Origin: Nitrospirota bacterium
Lineage (GTDB): Bacteria > Nitrospinota_A > UBA7883 > JACRGQ01
Direction of reading: 5' to 3'
Assembly: GCA_024275955.1 (NCBI GenBank)
Contig: JAJRYD010000036.1
Location: 84,563 to 148,562 of the forward strand
DNA: 64,000 nucleotides
Under the pieces are notes generated by a model. That model was not told the DNA's origin. It saw nothing but the letters and a program-made list of their open reading frames with translations, and did not search any database. Position 1 is the first letter of the stretch. Each line of letters opens with the position of its first letter. Below are positions 52,881-61,955 of this stretch, in pieces. A program made the translations under genes and the position numbers.

Positions 52881-54356
52881 TTATTTGCCGAACATTCCAA
52901 AAATAGAGCTTTTGGGAGAATGTCCATTTTCCTCTTTATCGCTATCAGCCGGTATCTCCACCTTTTTCAACGCGTCGACGACCTCGATTTTATACGATGA
53001 GATGCCTATTTCATCGTTCTCTTTTAGTTCATGTTTTTGCTTTGGTTCTATCTTGTTTTCAGATACTACTGTGCCGTTGTTGCTCCCGAGGTCTTCAATG
53101 AAAGCTTTGCCGCCTTCGGACCATACCCTAGCATGCTTGCGCGATGCCATGCTGTCATTTACATGAACATCGTTATCGGTATGCCTTCCTATTGATAATC
53201 CAGCATCGGTTATATGGTGTTCGGTTAATTTGTCTTTTTCGTGCCAGACGATAAGCTTCAAGCCGGTAGCAGATGTCATAGCTACTGTAGCTCCGGCATC
53301 GTCGTCGGAAAATGCTGTCATTACCATCGTAGCCCCCGCGTCATCGTCCTCTTGCGGAGCTGTGTGCGAATACGAAAGCTTAATTTCACCTATTCCTATC
53401 TGATCCATGTTCAGCAGTTCTTGTTTCTCGACTTTTTTTCCATTTACGGTTATGCCGAGTTGACTGCCGAGGCTTTCGACAAAATATTTTCCACCTTCAA
53501 GGAATATTCGAGCATGCTTGCGGGAGACAAAAGGTTTTTCCAGTATCAGCTCGTTATACTTGGCTCTTCCTATCTTGAAATCGTTCCCCAGTACGGTAAC
53601 TTCTTTCGTGGAACCGTCGATATTTACCGTCAGCGTCGGCTCGTTGCCGGTAGGCGCCAGCGGCGGTGCCGTATCTTCTTGTCCACCTTCGTGAATTATC
53701 GGAGTAGGGTTCTTCTTGTCTTCTTCCACTTCCTCCGGGTTCCAAAAAGCTTTAAACACCTTCACCGGCTCTTTTTTTCCTTTTAGCATAGTGGTTTTTA
53801 TCTGGCGGTTGTATATCTCTTCCTTGTCAGAGAGGGCGTTGTACGCCTCTTCAGAGAAGTAAACATCGCCGACAGTCGCTATCTGCTCGAAACGTGACGC
53901 GACATTCACTACATCGCCGTAAATGTCGGTATCTTCCACGATGCCTTTGCCGGAATGAATGCCTACCCTAATTTGAATAGGCGGGCCTGTACGGTCTGTT
54001 TTGTTGTGTTCGAAGATGCTGTGCTGCATATCGACACCGGCCCTAAGAGCATCCTGAGCGTTTTCAAAATACGACATTGTTCCGTCGCCCATCGTTTTGA
54101 CGAGGATGCCGTTATGTTTCTCGATGGAAGGAAAGACGATACTGTTGTGTTTTTTAATCAACAGCCTCACAGCCATATCGCCTTTTGCCTCAGTAAGGGC
54201 GGTGGAGCCTTTCATGTCGGTAAACATTACCGAAATAAATTTTGTGAATTCGTCTTCAAGAAGAAGGTCTAGCCTAGCACGCTCTTCCAACAGCCGTTCA
54301 AGCTCGTCGGCTTTGGACCCGCCAGAATCCTCAGACTTCTTTTCTTCAGTACCCAT
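52881..54356 (-). CDS. Class III adenylate/guanylate cyclase domain with two FHA domains
   Basis: 491 residues. After a charged N-terminal helix comes a cyclase-homology domain (about 35-200): MFTDMKGSTALTEAKGDMAV (metal-binding Asp), GDGTMSYFENAQDALRAG, GDVVNVASRFE. Then FHA 1 (about 255-345, FKIGRAKYNELILEKPFVSR ... KHARIF) and FHA 2 (about 375-465, LSIGRHTDNDVHVNDSMASR ... LGSNNGT), which bind phosphothreonine. Cytosolic: no membrane helix or receptor. It would make cAMP or cGMP in response to a Ser/Thr kinase signal. Two short repeats D-D-D-A-G-A-T sit between the FHA domains. Confidence 0.85.
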   Translation of the reverse strand: MGTEEKKSEDSGGSKADELERLLEERARLDLLLEDEFTKFISVMFTDMKGSTALTEAKGDMAVRLLIKKHNSIVFPSIEKHNGILVKTMGDGTMSYFENAQDALRAGVDMQHSIFEHNKTDRTGPPIQIRVGIHSGKGIVEDTDIYGDVVNVASRFEQIATVGDVYFSEEAYNALSDKEEIYNRQIKTTMLKGKKEPVKVFKAFWNPEEVEEDKKNPTPIIHEGGQEDTAPPLAPTGNEPTLTVNIDGSTKEVTVLGNDFKIGRAKYNELILEKPFVSRKHARIFLEGGKYFVESLGSQLGITVNGKKVEKQELLNMDQIGIGEIKLSYSHTAPQEDDDAGATMVMTAFSDDDAGATVAMTSATGLKLIVWHEKDKLTEHHITDAGLSIGRHTDNDVHVNDSMASRKHARVWSEGGKAFIEDLGSNNGTVVSENKIEPKQKHELKENDEIGISSYKIEVVDALKKVEIPADSDKEENGHSPKSSIFGMFGK

Positions 54357-54494
54357 AAATACCTAAATACTAAATTGAAAAAATAAAACTCCCCACTAAC
54401 CAAGTGATTATATTAGATTTGATTATATTCTTCCACTATTTTGTAGCTAGAAAAAGAGCAATGTATCAGTTTGAAAATTACACTCACCTTTCTC

Positions 54495-54600
54495 CTCCCC
54501 TTGCGAAGCTAAAGGGGAGCTGTCCCCCCGCGAGCACGGAGGGCTACAGAGGTGTGCCACCCCTTAGTTCTCTCCTTTCTCAAGGGTGGAGGGGAAGCTA
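54495..54600 (+). repeat. Hairpin-rich repeat (partner at 48384)
   Basis: CTCCCCTT (54495-54502) pairs with AAGGGGAG (54512-54519) around GCGAAGCTA. It is followed by CCCCCCGCGAGCACGGAGGG and ACAGAGGTGTGCCACCCCTTAG, and then a third stem (CTCCTTTCTCAAGGGTGGAG, imperfect). The surrounding gap 54357-54686 has no credible ORF. Confidence 0.6.
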
Positions 54601-54686
54601 CCGGAATCCAAACTGACGCACGACCAGAAAAAGTATTACCTAATTTTCTGTAATTGCATCCTATGAGTGAAGGATTTATTATTTGC

Positions 54687-55829
54687 ATGATGTCACTTGG
54701 GATATATGTTCACATTCCGTTTTGCCGGTCAAAATGCGGCTACTGCGACTTTTCATCCTTTGCCGGCATGGAGAGCCTCATCGGCTCTTATCTGCGGGCG
54801 TTGGCTAAAGAGATAAAAAGTTTCGAGCTGTTTGACGAGCTGAGGGAAGTTGATTCAATTTTTATAGGTGGTGGAACGCCGTCACTCCTTTCCGGTTCAG
54901 AGCTTAAAGAATTGACCTCTGGTATCAAAGAAAAATTTATGGTCTCGCCTGATGCCGAAGTGAGTATCGAGGTAAATCCGTCGTCAGCCGGCAGGAGCTA
55001 TATGGAACAGCTGATTGAGGCAGGCATAAACAGAGTTTCAATCGGGGTCCAAAGTTTTCAGTCTAAAACTTTAGACAAGCTGTGGAGGCAAGCTAGGCAC
55101 GACGATGCCGCCGCGACGGTTAAGAGCGCGAAGATAGCCGGTTTTAAAAATATTTCGGTAGACCTGATGTTCGGGGTACCGGAGCAGACTTTATACGATG
55201 TAGAAAAAGAGCTTGAAATTGCCATATCTATTTCTCCAGAGCATATTTCTGCTTATCAGCTCACTTTGGCCGAGGGAACAACGCTCTTTGAAAAGGTAAA
55301 AAAAGGGGCAGAGATTTTGCCGGATGAGAAGCTTCTTCTTCAAATGTCTCAAAAGGTTTCCGACTCTCTCCTATCAGGCGGATACCGCCACTACGAAATC
55401 TCAAATTTTGCCAAGCAGGGTATGGAATGCCGCCACAATCTCCACTACTGGAGAGGGGGAGAGTTTATAGGTTTTGGCGCTGGGGCTCATTCCTTCTACA
55501 AAGGCAGACGGCTATACAACGATGGGGGGGTAAAGAAGTTTATCGAAAACTCGAACAGCAACTTGCCGGTTTTTGAAGAGATAGAGGAAGATGAAAACCA
55601 AAGGCTCGTAGATTACCTCTTGATGCGCTTCAGACTGATAGATGAAGTAATTGATTTTAGTGTTATCAATCAAAGGTTTAATATTGATTTCTTAAAGCTA
55701 TACCTCAAAGAAATTACAAAGCTTGAGAGCTTTGGTCTTTTAAAACTGTCAGACAGTGGTATTTGCTTGACCAGAAAAGGGCTATCTTTATTAAATAATG
55801 TACTACTGGAATTCGTAAAAGTAAGATAA
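54687..55829 (+). CDS. hemW: Heme chaperone HemW (radical SAM, coproporphyrinogen oxidase-like)
   Basis: 380 residues from ATG 54687 (54690 and 54663 are possible). Radical-SAM motif CRSKCGYCDFSSF after IYVHIPF, then FIGGGTPSLL, IEVNPSSAG, INRVSIGVQSFQ, YQLTLAEGT and a HemW-type HRLYWRGGEF-like region (CRHNLHYWRGGEFIGFGAGA). HemW delivers heme to membrane cytochromes. Family length is about 380. Confidence 0.93.
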   Translation: MMSLGIYVHIPFCRSKCGYCDFSSFAGMESLIGSYLRALAKEIKSFELFDELREVDSIFIGGGTPSLLSGSELKELTSGIKEKFMVSPDAEVSIEVNPSSAGRSYMEQLIEAGINRVSIGVQSFQSKTLDKLWRQARHDDAAATVKSAKIAGFKNISVDLMFGVPEQTLYDVEKELEIAISISPEHISAYQLTLAEGTTLFEKVKKGAEILPDEKLLLQMSQKVSDSLLSGGYRHYEISNFAKQGMECRHNLHYWRGGEFIGFGAGAHSFYKGRRLYNDGGVKKFIENSNSNLPVFEEIEEDENQRLVDYLLMRFRLIDEVIDFSVINQRFNIDFLKLYLKEITKLESFGLLKLSDSGICLTRKGLSLLNNVLLEFVKVR

Positions 55830-55858
55830 AATGCACACTTTAAGGGAATAGGAGATAG

Positions 55859-57334
55859 ATGGCGGATCCCCGTTTAAATGTTTTTAAGCAGTTATCAAAA
55901 ATCGTAAATTCGGTCATTGATATTGATAATCTTTTTGAGGTTATTATCAACACCGTTACTACGATTATGAATGCCAAGGCTAGCTCTCTTTTGCTTGTCG
56001 ATGAGAATACCGGCAATCTTTTCTTTTATATTACCACCGGCGACAAAAGCGAAGAGGTCAAACGGTATGAGATAAAGAAGGGGGAGGGTCTTGCCGGGTG
56101 GGTAGCCGAGCATGGCCAGCCTCTTTTGGTGACGAATGTTAAGGAAGACCCTAGGTGGGATCAGAAGATCGCCGCCGAGATCGGCTTTGAAACGAAATCA
56201 ATAGCTGTTTCCCCGTTGAAGGTTGGTGACAGCGTACTGGGGGTTCTAGAGATAATAGACCATGAGGATGGCAGTATCCTTACTGAGGACGACTTGGAGA
56301 TGCTGAACGCTTTTAGCAATATCGCGGCGGCCGCTATTCTAAGGGCGAGAATGTATTCCGATGTCGATAAGCAGAACACCATGCTCAAAGAGGAGCTGAA
56401 GCATAGTTTTTCCATTATCGGTGAGAGTCCGATTTTCAAAAAGGTAATTGCCGATTGTTCTAAGGTCGCGCGCTCGAAGGCTACTGTTCTCGTTACCGGA
56501 AGCTGTGGTACCGGAAAAGAACTTATCGCGAGATATGTTCATAGCGCCAGCCAGAGAAGCGATGCTCCCTTTGTCGCGGTTAATTGCGCCGCGCTTGTCG
56601 AAACTCTTTTGGAAAGCGAACTTTTCGGCCACGAGAAAGGCTCCTTCACGGGAGCCGACAGCAGGAAGATAGGCCTTTTTGAAGCGGCTAATAAAGGAAC
56701 TATTTTTCTTGATGAAATCGGCGAGACTTCGCCCAGTATGCAGGTGAAGCTTTTGCGTGTATTACAGGAAGGGGTAATTAATCGTGTCGGAGGCATTACT
56801 CCGATACCTGTCGACGTGCGGGTGGTTGCCGCTACCAATAAAAACCTAGAGCAGAATATGAAAGAGGGAAAATTCCGTGAGGACCTTTATTACCGTCTCA
56901 ACGTGGTTCGTATAAGGGTTCCTGATCTCAAGGAAAGAAAAGACGATATACCGCTTCTTATCGACTACTTTCTTGAAAAGTTTTCGAAAAACGCGCAGTA
57001 CGACGCGGAAAGCTTTTCGGCCGAGGCTATGAAAGCGCTCAAGGGGTACCACTGGCCAGGAAACATAAGACAGCTAGAGAACATTGTAGAGCGGGCGGTA
57101 ATAATGGGCGCTAGTAAGGTTATCGAAAAGTCGGATCTGCCGCATGAGATATTGGAGCAAAAAACCAGCGATTACGAAGTGGGGTTGACTCTTAAAAAGG
57201 CACAGGATAATTTTAAAAGAGACTTTATCAAAAGAACTTTAGACAGCATAGGCGGGAGCAAAACAAAAGCGGCCGGTATCTTGGATATTCAAAGGACATA
57301 CCTTTCAAGGCTTATTAAAGAGCTAGGCTGTTAA
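55859..57334 (+). CDS. GAF-domain sigma-54-dependent transcriptional activator
   Basis: 491 residues. GAF sensor (about 20-165, KASSLLLVDENTGNLFFYIT), AAA+ domain (about 190-420) with Walker A GSCGTGKE, GSFTGAD as the sigma-54 contact loop (GAFTGA in most relatives), Walker B TIFLDEIGE, and R-finger region; C-terminal Fis-type HTH (TKAAGILDIQRTYLSRLIKE). Activates sigma-54 promoters in response to a small molecule bound by GAF. The Ser in place of Ala in the loop is a known tolerated variant. Confidence 0.9.
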   Translation: MADPRLNVFKQLSKIVNSVIDIDNLFEVIINTVTTIMNAKASSLLLVDENTGNLFFYITTGDKSEEVKRYEIKKGEGLAGWVAEHGQPLLVTNVKEDPRWDQKIAAEIGFETKSIAVSPLKVGDSVLGVLEIIDHEDGSILTEDDLEMLNAFSNIAAAAILRARMYSDVDKQNTMLKEELKHSFSIIGESPIFKKVIADCSKVARSKATVLVTGSCGTGKELIARYVHSASQRSDAPFVAVNCAALVETLLESELFGHEKGSFTGADSRKIGLFEAANKGTIFLDEIGETSPSMQVKLLRVLQEGVINRVGGITPIPVDVRVVAATNKNLEQNMKEGKFREDLYYRLNVVRIRVPDLKERKDDIPLLIDYFLEKFSKNAQYDAESFSAEAMKALKGYHWPGNIRQLENIVERAVIMGASKVIEKSDLPHEILEQKTSDYEVGLTLKKAQDNFKRDFIKRTLDSIGGSKTKAAGILDIQRTYLSRLIKELGC

Positions 57335-58746
57335 ATGGTTCTCCTTTTAGCGTTTGCTGTTTTTTCTTCCAATTCGCTTCTCATTTTTTCAAAGCCTTCG
57401 CGTCCCATCTTCGCGTATGTAAACTGCTTGCCGAACTCGACACCAGGCTGATCAAACGGATTTATGCCGTACAGGCCGCCGGCGAAAGCGGTCGCCGTTT
57501 CCAGCATAAAGATTAGCTGGCCGATGGCGTGAGCGTTTATTTTTGGGAGTCTGATTGTCAGATTAGGACGGTTGTGGGATGTAAGGGCATATTCAGTGCC
57601 TTTCATCTCGGTACTTATAAGCTGGTTTAGCGATTTGCCGCCAAGATATTTTAACGCCTCTTTTTCCTCAAAGAGCTTGGGGATAGTGACGGTACGGGAA
57701 AAGTTTTCCACCTCGATGAATGTCGTAATTTTGTCATGCGGCCCTTCTACATAAAGCTGTACTTGAGAATGCTGGTCGGTCGCTCCAAGTGCTTTTACAG
57801 GTGTTTGACCTGTAAAGCATTCTTTTCCATCAAGGCTGTAACGCTTGCCGAGGCTCTCTGCCCATAGCTGGCGGTACCAGTCTGCTACAGAATAAAGTTT
57901 TGACGAGTACGGCATCATAACGCTTATATTTTTACCTTTTCGTCTGTCGGCCAGATAGTGTAACGCGCCAAAGAGGTATGCTGGGTTTTCCATTATAGAG
58001 CTGGCCGCGCAGCGCTGAGCCATTCTTTCGGCGCCTTTAAGCAGACTGTCTATATCTACACCTGCGCAGGCAAGGGGCAAAAGACCGACCGATGTAAAAA
58101 CAGAGAAACGTCCGCCCACGTTGTTTGGAATGTCGAACGCTAGAAGGTTAAACTCATCGGCAAGTTCCCGTAACACCCCTTTTCCCCCGTCAGTGGTCAA
58201 AACGATCTTATTTTTCCATTTTCCTTTGAGTTTCTTTTTTAATCGTTCAACCACTATCATAAACTGGCTCATCGTCTCGGCTGTCGTTCCCGATTTGGAT
58301 ATGACATTAAAAATGGTTTTTTTGAGGTCTACAGTCTGTAAAAGCTCTTCAAGCCAATCGGGGTCTATATTATCTACTACCAGAAGCTTTGGGTATCCAT
58401 TCCGTTTTCTTTTGGTAAGGCTATTGTGAAAAGAGCTGTTTAGTGCTGAATGGATAGCGTTCGTACCAAGAGCCGATCCGCCAATCCCCAAAACAACAAA
58501 GTTTTCAAACTTTTCTCTTGTCCTAGAGGCGAATTTTTTGAAAGGTTTTGTATCACTTTTGTGAAGGTCGAAAAACCCTATTTCTCCGCTTTCCTTCAGC
58601 TTTTGAAGTCTGCCGTGAGTTTCCATCGTAGCTTGTTCTATGCTGGCGAAATCTGCCGGCGAAATGCCATGCTGTGGACCGATAGATTCTTCCAAGCTGT
58701 TTGTGAAGTCGATAAGAATATCTTGGTCTCTCTTATTGTCGCTCAT
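57331..58746 (-). CDS. pgi: Glucose-6-phosphate isomerase
   Basis: 471 residues from ATG 58746 (GAGGGG before it). VVLGIGGSALGTNAIHSALN, SKSGTTAETMSQF, GGRFSVFTSVGLLP, and catalytic Lys/His region (GATDQHSQVQLYVEGP; GINPFDQPGVEFGKQ). Converts glucose-6-phosphate to fructose-6-phosphate. Convergent with the GAF activator, sharing a 4-nt overlap of the ends. Confidence 0.95.
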   Translation of the reverse strand: MSDNKRDQDILIDFTNSLEESIGPQHGISPADFASIEQATMETHGRLQKLKESGEIGFFDLHKSDTKPFKKFASRTREKFENFVVLGIGGSALGTNAIHSALNSSFHNSLTKRKRNGYPKLLVVDNIDPDWLEELLQTVDLKKTIFNVISKSGTTAETMSQFMIVVERLKKKLKGKWKNKIVLTTDGGKGVLRELADEFNLLAFDIPNNVGGRFSVFTSVGLLPLACAGVDIDSLLKGAERMAQRCAASSIMENPAYLFGALHYLADRRKGKNISVMMPYSSKLYSVADWYRQLWAESLGKRYSLDGKECFTGQTPVKALGATDQHSQVQLYVEGPHDKITTFIEVENFSRTVTIPKLFEEKEALKYLGGKSLNQLISTEMKGTEYALTSHNRPNLTIRLPKINAHAIGQLIFMLETATAFAGGLYGINPFDQPGVEFGKQFTYAKMGREGFEKMRSELEEKTANAKRRTI

Positions 58747-58958
58747 CAACCCCTCAAATCAAAAATGCAAAGCAAAGATTCTCTTGTACTCCGCAACGAT
58801 AAATAATATACTACTTGAAACTAGGTTTTTCATTCACGCTGTTATCTGCTTAACAGTTTCTTTCTAGAGTATAGCATCGTGGCGCGGCTGACAGCCTTGC
58901 GATTTTTATTTTTTGGGTACTTTGTCATCGGTGCTGACGGCATTAGGGGTGGAATATA

Positions 58959-60377
58959 TTGAACTCCAAAAGTGAACTCGACAAAAACAGTAAGAATGAT
59001 AAGCAAAGAGGCAAGATAAGCCTTCTTCTTGTCGACGACGACCCGGATCTTCTTTTTACGCAGGCAGAGTATTTTGCGATGCATGGAATAGAAGTAGAAA
59101 CTTCCAATACCGCAAAGCAGGCTATAGCGGCCTGTCAAAGAAAAAAGATTGATGTAATCATTACCGATTTCCGCATGCCCGGAATGAGTGGTCTTGAACT
59201 GCTTAAAAACCTTAAAGATATCGGGGAAAATTCGGAAGTAATTGTTTTTACCGGCTACGGCACTGTCGAGTCGGCAATAGAGGCTATTCGGTCTGGTGCC
59301 TATAGCTACCTGTTGAAGCCTATGAGCATGGACCGCCTTCTTATAGAGGTTCAAAAGGCGGCCCAGACAGGCTGGCTGAAACAGGAAAACTTCATACTAA
59401 AACATTCCGAGGCCAAAAGAGGGCCGACATTTTTTGAGTTTTCCAGCCCCGAAATGAGAGAGGTGCTAGATCAGCTTGAGGTTGCCGGCGCTACAGACTC
59501 TACTATACTGTTGCTGGGAGAGAGCGGGGTCGGTAAGGAAATCGCCGCTAATTTTGTTCATGCCAACAGCCAGAGGTCGGATAAGGCATTTGTAAAAGTT
59601 CATTGCGCGTCGCTTTCTTCGGGCCTGTTGGAGAGCGAGCTGTTCGGGCATGAGAAAGGGGCCTTTACCGGCGCTGTCGAAGAAAGGAAAGGCAGGTTTG
59701 AGCTTGCCAACGGCGGAACTATCTTTCTCGATGAGATAAGCACTGTCTCGATTGAAAATCAGGTAAAGCTACTGCGGGTAATCCAAGAAAAAAAGATCGA
59801 GCGCGTAGGCGGAGCCAAGACGATGAAGGTCGACTTTAGATTAATAACCGCCTCTAATGATGACCTCAAAGCGTTTGTCGAATCAGGAAAATTCCGGCAC
59901 GATCTCTACTATCGAATAGGAGTTATACCTATTCATGTTCCCCCTCTGAGAAATATGAAACATGATATACCTAGCCTTTCCCGCTTTTTTATTTCGAAAA
60001 TGTGTTCCTTTGTCGGTAAGTCGCAGGTTGCTATATCAGATGAAGCGATTAGCATTTTGAGTAACTACACATGGCCAGGAAATATAAGGGAGCTTCAAAA
60101 TGTTATAGAAAGAGCTGTCGTTCTAGATATGGATGGAATAGTAGGGAAAAACGATCTTCCTATGGAAATATCCGGTTTTTTTCCTAATAACGGCATCGGT
60201 ATCGAAAGCAGTCTTGGAGAAAATAAGAATCTTCGATACGCTATGGCTGGGTTTGAAGAAAGGTATCTTAAAAAGATGCTGTTGGCGAATAATTTTAACG
60301 TAACAAAGACAGCAAAAGTTCTTGGAATCAGCCGCCGAAGCCTTCAGCAGAAAATAAGCAAGTACAGCTTGAAGTAG
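58959..60377 (+). CDS. NtrC-family sigma-54 response regulator
   Basis: 472 residues from TTG 58959, with GGTGG 6 nt before it. Receiver (about 20-135, LLLVDDDPDLLFTQAEYF; phospho-acceptor Asp in VIITDFRMPGMSGLELL), AAA+ (about 160-395) with GESGVGKE, GAFTGAV, TIFLDEIS; C-terminal HTH (TKTAKVLGISRRSLQQKISK). Its sensor kinase is not in the window. Confidence 0.92.
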   Translation: MNSKSELDKNSKNDKQRGKISLLLVDDDPDLLFTQAEYFAMHGIEVETSNTAKQAIAACQRKKIDVIITDFRMPGMSGLELLKNLKDIGENSEVIVFTGYGTVESAIEAIRSGAYSYLLKPMSMDRLLIEVQKAAQTGWLKQENFILKHSEAKRGPTFFEFSSPEMREVLDQLEVAGATDSTILLLGESGVGKEIAANFVHANSQRSDKAFVKVHCASLSSGLLESELFGHEKGAFTGAVEERKGRFELANGGTIFLDEISTVSIENQVKLLRVIQEKKIERVGGAKTMKVDFRLITASNDDLKAFVESGKFRHDLYYRIGVIPIHVPPLRNMKHDIPSLSRFFISKMCSFVGKSQVAISDEAISILSNYTWPGNIRELQNVIERAVVLDMDGIVGKNDLPMEISGFFPNNGIGIESSLGENKNLRYAMAGFEERYLKKMLLANNFNVTKTAKVLGISRRSLQQKISKYSLK

Positions 60378-60514
60378 AAGGTATCTGCCTACCGTAGTGC
60401 CGGGTTTTGTCATCGGCCGGCGTTATTATCCGCGAAAAGCTTTCTTAAAGAATGGCAAGACGGAGTTTTGCAATTACTGCTTGCTAGCTGTTTGTCTTTG
60501 GCGAGCCAGAGGCT

Positions 60515-60763
60515 CTAGCCCAAAAGATATTCAAGATCTTTTTCGAACTTTTCCATTTCAAAATGATTGCCGTCGATAAATTTTCCGTTCCGCTCCAACA
60601 CAGGCACCATTTTTTTGCCCATAGCTTCGGTTACTGTTTTTACCGCGTCAGGATTGCCGTCGATATCTATCTTTTCAAAATTGATATTTTTTTCTTCCAA
60701 AACCTTTATAGCGGCATGACAGTCGGGACACCATTTGGTGTAATAAAGCTTTAACATCGACAT
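60515..60763 (-). CDS. Glutaredoxin-like protein
   Basis: 82 residues. LYYTKWCPDCHAAIKVLEEK with CPDC active site, and cis-Pro in KKMVPVLERNGKFIDG. Small thiol reductase. TATAAT stands 6 nt before the ATG with no Shine-Dalgarno. Confidence 0.88.
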   Translation of the reverse strand: MSMLKLYYTKWCPDCHAAIKVLEEKNINFEKIDIDGNPDAVKTVTEAMGKKMVPVLERNGKFIDGNHFEMEKFEKDLEYLLG

Positions 60764-60860
60764 TAGCGCATTATAGCCTTGATTCTTCTTTTAAATAACA
60801 TCTATTCGGGCAGAAAATAGAAGCTCTGGTTTTTCAACAATCTTTTGATAGAATGTCGGG

Positions 60861-61817
60861 ATGGCAGAGTCGTTTTTAGAGTTTGAAAAAAAGATTATCG
60901 AGATGGAAAAAAAGCTGGAGGAGCTACGCGCGCTCGGCAAACAGGGTGATGCCGACTTTTCATCCGAAGTTAAAAAAATGCAAAAGAAGATTGGCCGGCT
61001 AAGGCATGATACTTTTAAAGGCCTTAGCAGGTGGGAAAAAACCCAGATGGCCCGCCACCCTGCAAGGCCTTATGCTTACGACTATATAAGCGAAATGCTC
61101 TCCGATTTCGTTGAGATTCATGGCGATAGATGCTTTGGAGACGGCCCGTCTATTGTCGGCGGGTTCGCAAGCCTAGATGACAAGCCTGTGCTTGTTATAG
61201 GACAGCAAAAGGGCAGAGATACAAAAGAAAAAATGTACAGAAATTTCGGAATGGCGCACCCAGAAGGCTATAGAAAAGCATTGCGGATGATGCGGCTTGC
61301 CGAGAAATTTAAAACACCTATTATTACCCTGCTCGATACCCCCGGCGCGTACCCCGGAATAGGAGCGGAAGAGAGAGGCCAAGCCGAGGCTATAGCGAGA
61401 AGCCTTATAGAAATGGCATCATTCAAAGTTCCAATAATCTGTGTTGTTATAGGTGAGGGAGGGAGCGGTGGCGCGCTTGCTCTTGGGGTAGGTAATAGAA
61501 TACTGATGATGGAATATGCTGTCTATTCTGTTATCTCTCCCGAGGGGTGCGCGGCGATTCTCTGGAAAGATCAGTCGAAGATTACCGAAGCGGCCGAGGC
61601 GTTGTCATTGACATCGGAAGATCTCTTAAAGCAGGGGCTTATTGATGAGGTTGTTAAGGAACCGTTGGGCGGAGCGCACCGTAGCCCAAAGGAAACGGCG
61701 CATATCCTACGGCGCGTAATAAGAAGGCACCTTGCGGAACTGACCGAAATGACCCCAGAAGAGCTCAAAGTAGACAGGAGAGCAAAGTTCCGGCAGATGG
61801 GGCCATTTACCCAATAG
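60861..61817 (+). CDS. accA: Acetyl-CoA carboxylase carboxyltransferase subunit alpha
   Basis: 318 residues, normal length. N-terminal coiled coil (EKKIIEMEKKLEELRALG), then RLRHDTFKGLSRWEKTQMAR, GDRCFGDGPSIVGGFA, and GGSGGALALGVGNRILMMEY. Transfers CO2 from biotin to acetyl-CoA, making malonyl-CoA for fatty-acid synthesis, including the KAS operon. TAGAAT is 6 nt before the ATG. Confidence 0.95.
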   Translation: MAESFLEFEKKIIEMEKKLEELRALGKQGDADFSSEVKKMQKKIGRLRHDTFKGLSRWEKTQMARHPARPYAYDYISEMLSDFVEIHGDRCFGDGPSIVGGFASLDDKPVLVIGQQKGRDTKEKMYRNFGMAHPEGYRKALRMMRLAEKFKTPIITLLDTPGAYPGIGAEERGQAEAIARSLIEMASFKVPIICVVIGEGGSGGALALGVGNRILMMEYAVYSVISPEGCAAILWKDQSKITEAAEALSLTSEDLLKQGLIDEVVKEPLGGAHRSPKETAHILRRVIRRHLAELTEMTPEELKVDRRAKFRQMGPFTQ

Positions 61818-61955
61818 CTTAGGATACAAGTCTCTTTTTCTATCTCCGTTTTTTTATAACTTCTAAATCTGTAGTAGAATATAAGAAAACCTGCAATGTC
61901 ACGGCAGAAACACCGCAAGGTGGCGCGTATCGTTCCGTATCTAAAGGAGATTAGC

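Noticed and set aside
58838-58857. Terminator CTGTTA-TCTGCT-TAACAG followed by TTTCTTTC
   Set aside because: It is oriented rightward but no rightward gene lies upstream of it; probably chance.
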